This document shows positions 25,432 through 33,169 of a stretch of 64,000 nucleotides of DNA, piece after piece. The notes under the pieces are model-generated. The model did no database searches. It saw nothing but the letters and a program-made list of their open reading frames with translations, and had not been told where the DNA came from. The stretch's first letter is position 1; the number at the start of each line of letters is the position of its first letter. The position numbers were made by a program, and so were the translations under genes. The stretch comes from Pseudomonas sp. MWU13-2105 (GTDB lineage: Bacteria > Pseudomonadota > Gammaproteobacteria > Pseudomonadales > Pseudomonadaceae): assembly GCF_023242315.1 (NCBI RefSeq), contig NZ_JALLIY010000022.1, positions 62,001 through 126,000 of the forward strand, in the 5' to 3' direction.

Positions 25432-26931
25432 TCAGCCGGCAGCGATGCGATGACCCCGCCCGGCCTCGGACAGCGCCAGGTCGACACAGCGCTGCGCCAG
25501 CACGGTCGTCGGGTCGACCAGCGCCACCTGGTGGCCGCGTACCTGGAAGTCGTCGCAGTGGCGGAGCACCAGAGGCAGTTCCGTGCAGCCGAGGATGATC
25601 ACCTCGGCGCCCAGTTCACACAGGTGCTCGACCGCCAGCAGCAATTGCTCCTTGCACAGGCCATCAGTGAACCCCGCCTTGATACCGCGCTCGCCATAAA
25701 TCGCGCTCATCACCAGCTCCTGATAGTCGAAGCCGGGAATCAACAGGGGCAAACCGGCGTGACCGGCAGCCTGGTGGTAGACCTGGCTTTGCAGCGTGCC
25801 CGAGGTGGCGAGCAAGCCGATGCGCTTGCCGCTGCCGTGCTGGCGGGCAATCGCCGCGACGGTTTCGCTGAGCATGTTGACGATCGGCACTCGCAGGTAA
25901 GGCTGCAGCCGCTCGACGAAGGCATGGGCGGTGTTGCACGGAATCGCAATGGCCTGCGCGCCGGCACTTTCCAGGCGCTTGCAGGTGGCGTAGAGCGCCA
26001 GGCTCGGGTCGGCTTCGGCGAACAGGAGGTTGGCCGTGCGATCCGGGATCTGCGGGTTCTGCTCCACCACCATCTTGATATGTTCCTGGTCGCGTCCCGC
26101 CGGGGTGTGGCAGACCACCTTGGCCATGAAGTCCACGGTGGCCGCCGGACCGACACCACCGACGATTCCCAGTTTGAACGGTGCATGGGTTGGCTCATCG
26201 TCGGCCGTGGTCACGGCGGCGGCATAGATCTCGTTGATATCGAGCACGCTCAGGCCGCGCCGCTGCAAATCGGCGCAGACCAGCGACAGCTCGGTCAGCC
26301 CCGGCACGATCAGGTTCGCCCCCTGCGCCTGCAGCGACAGGCAGGCCTGGTACACGCCTTCCAGAGGTACGCCTTGCAGGTAGCCGTCCTTGATTCCGTT
26401 GAGGCCGTACATGGCGTCCATCAGGGCGCACTGGTCCGGCTCGGGTGGATAGACCAACTGGAAGTCGCCGCCCAGATAGCGCTCGAACAAGCCGGAGTGA
26501 CGTACATAGTCAGAAGCCAGAATCCCCAGTCGCGTGCCCGGCTCGGCGATCCGGCGAATATGTTCGGCCAGGGCCGCCATCAGGTCGAGGACCGGGATCC
26601 CCAGCTCCTGCTGGATCTCTTCACGAAACGTCTGGCTGGCGAAACACGGCAGCACCACCGCGTCGATCCCACCCGCCTCGAAGGACTGGCAGACCTGGAA
26701 CACATAGAACTTGCGCGCGGTCATGCTCGCTTCGCGGTCCAGGGGCAGTAGCACGTCCTTGAACGGATGCTGTTCGAACAGGAAGTGATAGCGGCCCTGA
26801 TCCGCCAGCACTGCCCTGGACTTGACCAGTTTGAAGAACAGATCGCCACCGGCCAGCGAGCCGAGGCCGCCGACGATGCCGAGCTTGCGGGCGACCGGCA
26901 GTGCCGTGACGTTTTTGCCTTGGATATTCAT
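25432..26931 (-). CDS. Tandem-domain aspartate/glutamate racemase family protein
   Basis: 499 residues, twice the usual 230-250: two Asp/Glu racemase domains fused. Domain 1 (about 15-240) begins KLGIVGGLGSLAGGDLFFKL and has the first catalytic Cys (VVLPCFAS), but the second is replaced by Gly (VPGLTELSLV instead of GCTE). Domain 2 (about 255-490) begins KLGIVGGVGPAATVDFM and keeps both, AIPCNTAH and ILGCTELPLV. So only domain 2 should racemise by the two-Cys mechanism. It lies 11 bases downstream of the symporter gene in the same operon, which suggests import and racemisation of an acidic amino acid. The stop is 2 bases from the convergent receiver-Hpt stop. Confidence 0.88.
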   Translation of the reverse strand: MNIQGKNVTALPVARKLGIVGGLGSLAGGDLFFKLVKSRAVLADQGRYHFLFEQHPFKDVLLPLDREASMTARKFYVFQVCQSFEAGGIDAVVLPCFASQTFREEIQQELGIPVLDLMAALAEHIRRIAEPGTRLGILASDYVRHSGLFERYLGGDFQLVYPPEPDQCALMDAMYGLNGIKDGYLQGVPLEGVYQACLSLQAQGANLIVPGLTELSLVCADLQRRGLSVLDINEIYAAAVTTADDEPTHAPFKLGIVGGVGPAATVDFMAKVVCHTPAGRDQEHIKMVVEQNPQIPDRTANLLFAEADPSLALYATCKRLESAGAQAIAIPCNTAHAFVERLQPYLRVPIVNMLSETVAAIARQHGSGKRIGLLATSGTLQSQVYHQAAGHAGLPLLIPGFDYQELVMSAIYGERGIKAGFTDGLCKEQLLLAVEHLCELGAEVIILGCTELPLVLRHCDDFQVRGHQVALVDPTTVLAQRCVDLALSEAGRGHRIAAG

Positions 26932-26942
26932 GGTCGGGGTTC

Positions 26943-28241
26943 TCAAGCCGCGGTCGCCGGGGTACGCGTCAGTGCAGCGGATGAGGCGGCGGGCAACTTC
27001 TCCTCCTCGACCTCATGCGCCAGCTCGGCGCGGGCAACCACTGCGGTGGCGATACTGTTGCCGACCACATTGGTCGCGGTGCGCGCCATATCGAGGAACT
27101 GGTCGATGCCGATGATCAACAACAGGCCGGCTTCGGGCAGGTTGAACATCGGCAGGGTCGCGGCCACCACCACGACCGAAGCGCGGGCGACACCGGCCAT
27201 GCCTTTGCTGGTGACCATCAGGGTCAGCAGGATCAGCAACTGCTGGGTGAAGCTCAGCTCGATGTTATAGGCCTGGGCGATAAACAGGATGGCAAAGGAC
27301 TGATACATCATCGAGCCGTCCAGATTGAACGAGTAACCGAGGGGCAGGACGAAGCTGGACACACGTTTCGGTGCGCCGAACTTTTCCAGGGCCTCCATGG
27401 TTTTCGGGTAGGCGGACTCACTGCTGGCGGTGGAAAACGCCAACAGGATGGGCTCCTTGATCAACTTGCCAAGGGTGAACACCGAACGCCCGAGAAACAG
27501 GTAGCCGGCACCGAACAGTACCGCCCAGAGCAGCGTGATACCGAGGTAGAACTCGGCGATCAGCTTACCGTAGTCAAGCAGCAGGCCCAGACCTTCGGTG
27601 GTGATCGCGCTGGCAATGGCGGCGAACACGCCGATGGGCGCGAAAGCCATGACGTAGTCGGTGATCTTGAACATCACCTTGGCCAGTTCATCTACCAAGC
27701 GGGTGATCCGGGTGAAACCGGCCTGCTTCAGACCCGCCAGGGCGAAACCGAAAAACAGCGAGAACACCACGATCTGCAGGATCTCGTTGTTGGCCATGGC
27801 TTCGGCAATGCTGCGCGGGAACACGTGGCCGACAAATACCTTGAGGCTGAAGTCGCCAGTGCTCACTACCTGGGTCGCGACGGCCCCTTGGTCGAGGTGC
27901 AGGTTCATCCCGGCGCCGGGTTGGAACAGGTTGACCAGCAGCATGCCGATCAGCAGGGAGATCAGCGACGCGCTGATAAACCAGGCCATCGCGCGGCTGC
28001 CGATGCGGCCCACCGAACGCGAACTGCCGAGGCTGGCGATACCGCCCACCAGGGTAGCGAACACCAGGGGCGCGATAATCATCTTGATCATTCGCAGGAA
28101 GATATCGGTAACCATCGAGAAGTAGGCGGCGATGTCCTTGGCTGCCTTGGCGTCCGCCGCGAAGTGATGGCACAGCCAGCCGACCATGACCCCGGCGACA
28201 ATGCCGATGGCGATGTGACGGGGCAATCTGTTTTTGTTCAT
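26943..28241 (-). CDS. Dicarboxylate/acidic amino acid:cation symporter (DAACS family)
   Basis: 432 residues starting at 28241 (NKNRLPRHIAIGIVAGV), with a GAGGG ribosome site. It has the eight transmembrane helices and two re-entrant loops of this family; the substrate/ion motifs are FSTASSESAYPKT (HP1), NLDGSMMYQS (TM7), LMVTSKGMAGVARAS (HP2) and DQFLDMARTATNVVGN (TM8). The HP2/TM8 wording is nearer to glutamate/aspartate carriers than to DctA, and the racemase next door fits. It imports its substrate with protons or sodium across the inner membrane. Confidence 0.88.
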   Translation of the reverse strand: MNKNRLPRHIAIGIVAGVMVGWLCHHFAADAKAAKDIAAYFSMVTDIFLRMIKMIIAPLVFATLVGGIASLGSSRSVGRIGSRAMAWFISASLISLLIGMLLVNLFQPGAGMNLHLDQGAVATQVVSTGDFSLKVFVGHVFPRSIAEAMANNEILQIVVFSLFFGFALAGLKQAGFTRITRLVDELAKVMFKITDYVMAFAPIGVFAAIASAITTEGLGLLLDYGKLIAEFYLGITLLWAVLFGAGYLFLGRSVFTLGKLIKEPILLAFSTASSESAYPKTMEALEKFGAPKRVSSFVLPLGYSFNLDGSMMYQSFAILFIAQAYNIELSFTQQLLILLTLMVTSKGMAGVARASVVVVAATLPMFNLPEAGLLLIIGIDQFLDMARTATNVVGNSIATAVVARAELAHEVEEEKLPAASSAALTRTPATAA

Positions 28242-28353
28242 GGTGTTTCCCTCAAGTCTGTTGTCGGTTTTTTGCTTGGCAGGAAAAGAATCGTTGGCCC
28301 GGCCGCTCTGCGGCGCCGCGCCCAAGTGCAGCACTTATAAACACCTCGGTCCT

Positions 28354-28454
28354 TTGTAGGAGCTGGCTTGCCAGCGATGGCGTCCGCATGATCGATGCAA
28401 GACTCACGGGCCTCATCGCTGCGATGCGGCGTCCCGACAAGCCAGCGCCTGCAG
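28354..28454. repeat. REPIN in the symporter/LysR divergent region
   Basis: TTGTAGGAGCTGGCTTGCCA on the left and CAAGCCAGCGCCTGCAG on the right are inverted REP arms about 100 bp apart. It occupies the middle of the 370-base region between the divergent symporter and LysR genes; no other gene is seen there. Confidence 0.75.
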
Positions 28455-28611
28455 GGGACCGTGTCCATGGGCCGATTCTAAGGTGAGCCGGATCGGCAGA
28501 TGATGAGTAATCGCCATCACCCGATGCGCTTTTGGAATAGTTATGAAAAAGCCGACGAAGCCCGGCGGGCGCTGACGTAGACTCGTGATCACCGCGACCG
28601 AGGTGCGCAAC

Positions 28612-29529
28612 ATGCAAATCAAGTGGCTGGACGATCTCCTGGCGATCGAGCAACACCAGAACTTCTCCCGGGCCGCCGAGGTGCGCTGCGTCACTCAATC
28701 GGCGCTGTCACGGCGTATTCGTTCGCTGGAAGATTGGGTCGGCGCGCAACTGGTCGACCGCGGCACTTACCCGGTACAACTGACCCAGGCCGGCCAACTG
28801 TTTTGCGAACAGGGTCGCGAAGCACTGGCGGCGTTGCTGGAATTACGCTCGACCCTGCGCCAGGACGAAAAAATGCCTGGGCGTTCGATTCAGATCACGG
28901 CGGGCCATAGTCTGTCGATCACCTTCCTGCCCAAATGGCTGGCGCAATTCCAGAAGCACCACGAGCCGTTCAACGTGCGGGTGGTTGCGGCGAATATCCA
29001 CGACGCGGTGATTGCCCTGGCGGAAGGTAATTGCGACCTGATGATCGTGTACCACCACCCGCAGGCGCCGATCCTGATCGACGCCGACAAGTTCGCCAGC
29101 CTGCCCCTGGGGCGGGACACCTTCCTGCCGTTCTGTGCGCCGGACCGTAGTGGTAAGCCGCTGTATCGACTGCCTGGCAAGGCCGGCAAAGCGGTCCCGT
29201 ACCTGGCTTACACCGCCACGACATTTCTCGGACGGGTGGCCGACCTGATCCTCAAGAACGCGGCCACGCCCTGCGAACTGACCCGTTGCTATGAGGCCGA
29301 CATGACCATGTTGCTGATGCAGATGGCCATCGAAGGGTATGGCGTGGCCTGGCTACCGCAGAGCGCCGCCGCGCCGGCCGTGGGCAGCGGGCAGTTGGTG
29401 AAAGCCGGCGGTAATGAATGGAATACCGGCCTGGAGATTCGCGCCTATTGTTCGCTGGCGAACCAGAATCCGACCATGCGTGAATTGTGGGAAACCCTGG
29501 GGAAGGCTTCGCGGGAGGTGAGTGAGTAG
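28612..29529 (+). CDS. LysR-family regulator, HypT-like
   Basis: 305 residues from the ATG at 28612 with a GAGGTG ribosome site. The N-terminus QIKWLDDLLAIEQHQNFSRAAE, the helix-turn-helix VTQSALSRRIRSLEDWVGAQLVDR and the effector domain opening SIQITAGHSLSITFLPKWL follow the wording of HypT (YjiE), a hypochlorite-responsive regulator in E. coli; whether the oxidation-sensing Met residues are conserved cannot be settled here. It is divergent from the symporter-racemase operon and probably controls it. Confidence 0.9.
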   Translation: MQIKWLDDLLAIEQHQNFSRAAEVRCVTQSALSRRIRSLEDWVGAQLVDRGTYPVQLTQAGQLFCEQGREALAALLELRSTLRQDEKMPGRSIQITAGHSLSITFLPKWLAQFQKHHEPFNVRVVAANIHDAVIALAEGNCDLMIVYHHPQAPILIDADKFASLPLGRDTFLPFCAPDRSGKPLYRLPGKAGKAVPYLAYTATTFLGRVADLILKNAATPCELTRCYEADMTMLLMQMAIEGYGVAWLPQSAAAPAVGSGQLVKAGGNEWNTGLEIRAYCSLANQNPTMRELWETLGKASREVSE

Positions 29530-29715
29530 AAGATCGCGTCGGCGACTTAGGAAAAAGTTGAGCTTTTCTGCAGATCTTAAGACTTTATTGGCTGGCTAAA
29601 GAAAACTGCGTGGTCGAACCAAAAATCAAGATTTTCATCATGGGCCTGGCTGAATATGTTTCACGGTCTCAGCGGGCGCCTAAACTGGGTTCACCCACTA
29701 ACCGAAGGACATAGA

Positions 29716-30222
29716 ATGCTCATTGTCTTCAGCGGCCTTCCTGGTACCGGAAAAACGACTATCGCCAGTGGCCTTGCCACCAGAACAAGCGCCGTGTATC
29801 TGCGGATCGATACGATTGAGCAGGCCATCCGAAACTCCGGAGCTCTGGCACAAGACGTGGGGCGAAGCGGTTACATGGTCGCCAATGAGCTTGCTCTGAG
29901 CAATCTTCGTTTTGGCAGCACTGTCATAGTCGACTGTGTTAACCCAGTCAGCGAAAGCCGTAAAGCGTGGAACGAAATCGCCATACGCGCGGGTGTTCCA
30001 TTAGTGAATATCCAGGTGGTTTGCTCTGATAAACATGAACATCAGCGACGGGTAGAAGCCAGGAAGATTGATATTCCCGGGCTGGCGCCACCCACCTGGC
30101 AGTCTGTATTGGCTCATGAGTATGAACCGTGGGATAACGCCCCGTTTGATATAGACACAACCCTGACGTCTGCGACGGAGGCAGTGGCAATGATCGCCAA
30201 ACAATTTTTACCCAAGGAATAG
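29716..30222 (+). CDS. P-loop kinase of the AAA_33/zeta-toxin-like family
   Basis: 168 residues from the ATG at 29716 (AAGGA ribosome site). It begins LIVFSGLPGTGKTTIASGLA, a Walker A at once after the start, then RIDTIEQAIRN (catalytic Asp region) and VIVDCVNPVSESRKAWNEIA. Small stand-alone proteins like this phosphorylate nucleosides, antibiotics or other small molecules; the substrate is unknown. The gene and its upstream region are visibly less GC-rich than the neighbours, which suggests recent transfer. Confidence 0.75.
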   Translation: MLIVFSGLPGTGKTTIASGLATRTSAVYLRIDTIEQAIRNSGALAQDVGRSGYMVANELALSNLRFGSTVIVDCVNPVSESRKAWNEIAIRAGVPLVNIQVVCSDKHEHQRRVEARKIDIPGLAPPTWQSVLAHEYEPWDNAPFDIDTTLTSATEAVAMIAKQFLPKE

Positions 30223-30606
30223 CGCCAGCTAAAATCCCAACGCAACAAGAGGCGAGCAGCAGACGCTTACCCTGAACAATCCACTATACCGGTTGAAATT
30301 TTTCGACTTAAATCCCCCCCGCCAGTCACATTGCAGCCCCCTCATCGTGCGCGCTACCTTTTCCCTGTCGCAGTCAATTCGGCGACCGGCCTTGGTAACC
30401 CGACCAGATACAGGCGCAAACAGTGCCCAATCACGATTGCAGGCGTTTTTTTGTGTCCGCATTTTTCATGCTATGGCGGCTGTGCGTGGGAGGACTTCGG
30501 TCCTGCCGGGTTCCTGTATCTCCGGTTTACCAACCTGCGCACAGCTGCCACCCATTCGCTTGGTAACGAACGTGGTAACTCTCACATTGATACGGGGGTT
30601 TTATCC
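30223..30606 (+). other. Gene-poor leader region with a UUCG hairpin
   Basis: No convincing gene begins here. It contains a stem AGGAC-TTCG-GTCCT (about 30491-30504), an exceptionally stable UUCG tetraloop, followed by CGGGTTCC. The open frames that cross it have no typical ribosome site. It leads into a small ORF and DUF3077 and may be a structured leader RNA for them; inferred. Confidence 0.4.
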
Positions 30607-30705
30607 ATGCAGGCTTTCAGTACACTCGTAAATCTCACTTTCCTCGCAACATTCAATAGTCAGAAACTTCCTCATATCATGACTGATGCCGGTGGTGTGC
30701 GATGA
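30607..30705 (+). CDS. Possible 32-residue leader peptide coupled to DUF3077 gene
   Basis: QAFSTLVNLTFLATFNSQKL opens a short, hydrophobic frame with a GGGGGT ribosome site. Its stop overlaps the DUF3077 start as ATGA, the classic translational coupling arrangement. No family is recognised. It may be a regulatory leader rather than a functional protein. Confidence 0.35.
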   Translation: MQAFSTLVNLTFLATFNSQKLPHIMTDAGGVR

Positions 30706-30980
30706 GCGATCACACCGACATCAAAACCCTCGGTGTCATCACCTTTTCCCAATGCGGCCCCCAAGGTCGTGAACTGTTCCGTGTGAACCCCGGCGTTCCC
30801 ATTCTGGAAACCATGGAACACGCATCCCTCCTACTCTATGGCGCCAAAGCACTCTCCCTGGATGCCGCCCTGGAAAGCGATGGCGAACGTTATGCCTGGG
30901 CATCGCATTACCTGGGCGAGATGGGCAAGGCGGTCATCGATGATTTAACACAGGGAATGTTGCGCGGGACGTCGGTGTAA
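30702..30980 (+). CDS. DUF3077 family protein
   Basis: 92 residues. FRVNPGVPILETMEHASLLLYGAKALSLDAALESDGERYAWASHYLGEMGKAVIDDL is the conserved core of this small Pseudomonas family of unknown function, which is mostly helical. Its start overlaps the preceding small ORF by ATGA, and a strong terminator follows. There is no signal or membrane segment. Confidence 0.8.
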   Translation: MSDHTDIKTLGVITFSQCGPQGRELFRVNPGVPILETMEHASLLLYGAKALSLDAALESDGERYAWASHYLGEMGKAVIDDLTQGMLRGTSV

Positions 30981-31000
30981 GCGGGTAATAACAGGCAATA

Positions 31001-31033
31001 AAAAGCCCGTGGCATTGATAGCCACGGGCTTTT
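31001..31033. terminator. Bidirectional terminator between DUF3077 and ssb
   Basis: AAAAGCCCGTGGC, a 7-base loop and GCCACGGGCTTTT form a perfect 9-bp GC-rich stem with A and T tracts on both sides, serving DUF3077 (plus) and ssb (minus). Confidence 0.9.
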
Positions 31034-31057
31034 GACTAGCATTTCAACTGCGCTGTA

Positions 31058-31585
31058 TTAGAACGGAATATCGTCATCAAAGCTGTCGAAATCAGGAGCC
31101 GGCTGCGGTGCGGCCTGCTGTGGCGCCGGACGCGATTGCTGCGGGGCCGACTGCTGTGGACGCGGCGCCTGTTGTGGGCGAGGAGCCTGCTGCCGTGGCG
31201 CGGACTGATCGTAACCGCCGCCTTGTTGGTCGCCCTGTTGTGGACGGCCACCCAGCAGTTGCATGGTGCCCTGCATGTCGACGACGATTTCGGTGGTGTA
31301 GCGCTTGATGCCGTCTTTTTCCCACTCGCGGGTCTGCAGCTTGCCTTCGATGTAGACCTGCGAACCTTTACGCAGGTACTCGCCGGCAATCTCGGCAACC
31401 TTGCCGAACATCGACACACGGTGCCACTCGGTCTTCTCGACCTTCTGACCGGTCTGCTTGTCGGTCCACTGTTCGCTGGTCGCCAGACTCAGGTTGGTCA
31501 CGGCGTTGCCATTGGGCAGGTAGCGAACTTCAGGATCCTGGCCGCACGTGCCGACCAATATGACTTTGTTAACCCCACGGGCCAT
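31058..31585 (-). CDS. ssb: Single-stranded DNA-binding protein
   Basis: 175 residues. The N-terminal OB fold (about 1-110) opens ARGVNKVILVGTCGQDPEVR and contains WHRVSMFGKVAEIAGEYLRKGS; then a Gln/Pro-rich flexible linker; the C-terminal tip DDDIPF that recruits repair and replication partners. It binds ssDNA as a tetramer. Gene order MFS-ssb, divergent from uvrA, is conserved in Pseudomonas. Confidence 0.97.
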   Translation of the reverse strand: MARGVNKVILVGTCGQDPEVRYLPNGNAVTNLSLATSEQWTDKQTGQKVEKTEWHRVSMFGKVAEIAGEYLRKGSQVYIEGKLQTREWEKDGIKRYTTEIVVDMQGTMQLLGGRPQQGDQQGGGYDQSAPRQQAPRPQQAPRPQQSAPQQSRPAPQQAAPQPAPDFDSFDDDIPF

Positions 31586-31594
31586 AACGTTCTC

Positions 31595-32992
31595 CTAGGC
31601 TTCGCACGCTTGTGGCGCTGGTTCGTTGACCAGGCGCTCAAGAGTCGTGCGATCCAACAATTCGGTGTCCAATTTGATGTAAATGGCGGCCTCTTCGGCC
31701 ACCACTACTGCATCGGTTACCCCTACGAGAGCCTTAAGGCGCTCGACCAGACCTGCTTCGCGGATCGCTTCAGGCGATAACGGCACGCGCAGGCTCGTCA
31801 CGTAGGGAGGTTCGCGCATGGTAACAGCAAAGGCCAGCCAGAGGGCAGCCAGACCGGCGCATCCAAGGAAAACCGCCGACAAACCGCCATGCTGGAACAT
31901 CCAGCCGCCCATGATTCCGCCGAGCGCCGAGCCGAGGAACTGGCTGGTGGAATACACCCCCATCGCCGTGCCCTTGCCGCCCGCCGGTGAAACCTTGCTG
32001 ATCAACGACGGCAAGGAAGCTTCCAGCAGATTGAACGCGGTGAAGAACACCACCGTACCAATCACCAGGGCCCGCAAACTGTCGCCGAACTCCCAGAAGA
32101 ATAGCTCAGTGAGCATCAGGGTCGTCACGGCACCGAGTAAAACTCGTTTCATTTTGCGTTTCTTCTCGCCATAGATGATGAACGGGATCATGGCGAAGAA
32201 GGAAATCAGCAGCGCGGTCAGGTACACCCACCAGTGCTGCTCCTTGGGCAACCCGGCTTTTTCCACCAGGGCCAGGGGCAAGGCGACAAAGCTCGACATC
32301 AGCATCGCGTGCAGGACGAAGATCCCCAGGTCCAGGCGCAGCAGGTCGGGATGCTTGAGGGTCGGCAGCAACGCCTGGCGGGCCACCCCGGATTCACGGT
32401 GCTGCAACGGGCCGAGGGCGCGCGGCACCATGAAGGCGATGATCAGGATCCCCAGCAGCGCCATGCCGCCGGTGGCCAGGAACAGTCCTGACAGACCAAA
32501 GGCGCGGGTCAGCAACGGACCGACGACCATCGCCACGGCGAACGACAGGCCGATGGTCATGCCGATCATGGCCATGGCCTTGGTCCGGTGCTGTTCGCGG
32601 GTCAGGTCGGAGAGCAACGCCATCACCGCCGCGGAAATCGCCCCGGCACCTTGCAGGATCCGCCCGGCGATCACGCCCCAGATCGAATCGGCGTTGGCCG
32701 CCAGCAGGCTGCCCAGGGCAAAGACCACCAGCCCCAGGTAGATCACCGGGCGCCGACCGATGCGGTCGGAAATGATCCCGAAGGGAATCTGGAACACCGC
32801 CTGGGTCAGGCCATAAGCGCCGATGGCCAGGCCGATCAGGGCCGGTGTCGCCCCCGCGAGATCCATCCCGTAAGTAGCCAGAACCGGCAACACCATGAAC
32901 ATGCCAAGCATACGGAAAGCGAACACCAGGGCCAGACCGCTTGCCGCGCGGGTCTCGCTGCCACTCATGCGGTCGCTGTGGGGATCGTGCAT
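31595..32992 (-). CDS. MFS transporter with C-terminal YAM domain (YajR-like)
   Basis: 465 residues. Twelve membrane helices with the MFS loop motifs (GIISDRIGRRPVIYLG and the second-half YGEKKRKMKR), then from about 395 a soluble ferredoxin-like domain (VERLKALVGVTDAVVVAEEAAIYIKLDTELLDRTTLERLV), the YAM domain known from E. coli YajR. The substrate is unknown. The stop lies 9 bases before the ssb start codon, so the two are probably co-transcribed; an odd pairing that is nevertheless conserved in Pseudomonas. It is divergent from uvrA. Confidence 0.9.
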   Translation of the reverse strand: MHDPHSDRMSGSETRAASGLALVFAFRMLGMFMVLPVLATYGMDLAGATPALIGLAIGAYGLTQAVFQIPFGIISDRIGRRPVIYLGLVVFALGSLLAANADSIWGVIAGRILQGAGAISAAVMALLSDLTREQHRTKAMAMIGMTIGLSFAVAMVVGPLLTRAFGLSGLFLATGGMALLGILIIAFMVPRALGPLQHRESGVARQALLPTLKHPDLLRLDLGIFVLHAMLMSSFVALPLALVEKAGLPKEQHWWVYLTALLISFFAMIPFIIYGEKKRKMKRVLLGAVTTLMLTELFFWEFGDSLRALVIGTVVFFTAFNLLEASLPSLISKVSPAGGKGTAMGVYSTSQFLGSALGGIMGGWMFQHGGLSAVFLGCAGLAALWLAFAVTMREPPYVTSLRVPLSPEAIREAGLVERLKALVGVTDAVVVAEEAAIYIKLDTELLDRTTLERLVNEPAPQACEA

Positions 32993-33131
32993 GGAAAAAC
33001 CTCGTGTGAACCGGCGGCGATTCTACCAGTCCCATCGATACAGGGGATACATGGCGACGCTTTGTCGCGAGCTGTCATGCAAGACTGAAATACTGTCGTC
33101 CGATAGTGTGCATCCATCCAGTATTTAGCCT

Positions 33132-33137
33132 TATACT
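33132..33137 (+). promoter_or_regulatory. Likely -10 element of the uvrA promoter
   Basis: TATACT, five of six matching the sigma70 -10, sits 33 bases before the uvrA start. A clear -35 is not seen. I find no canonical LexA box (CTGT-N8-ACAG) between the divergent genes. Confidence 0.4.
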
Positions 33138-33169
33138 CTTGCGTTTACCGCCCGCCGTGCGAGGCCATC

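Noticed and set aside
33000..33169. LexA box between the MFS and uvrA genes
   Set aside because: No CTGT-N8-ACAG match; only a loose AAATACTG/CAGTATTT inverted repeat 23 bases apart.
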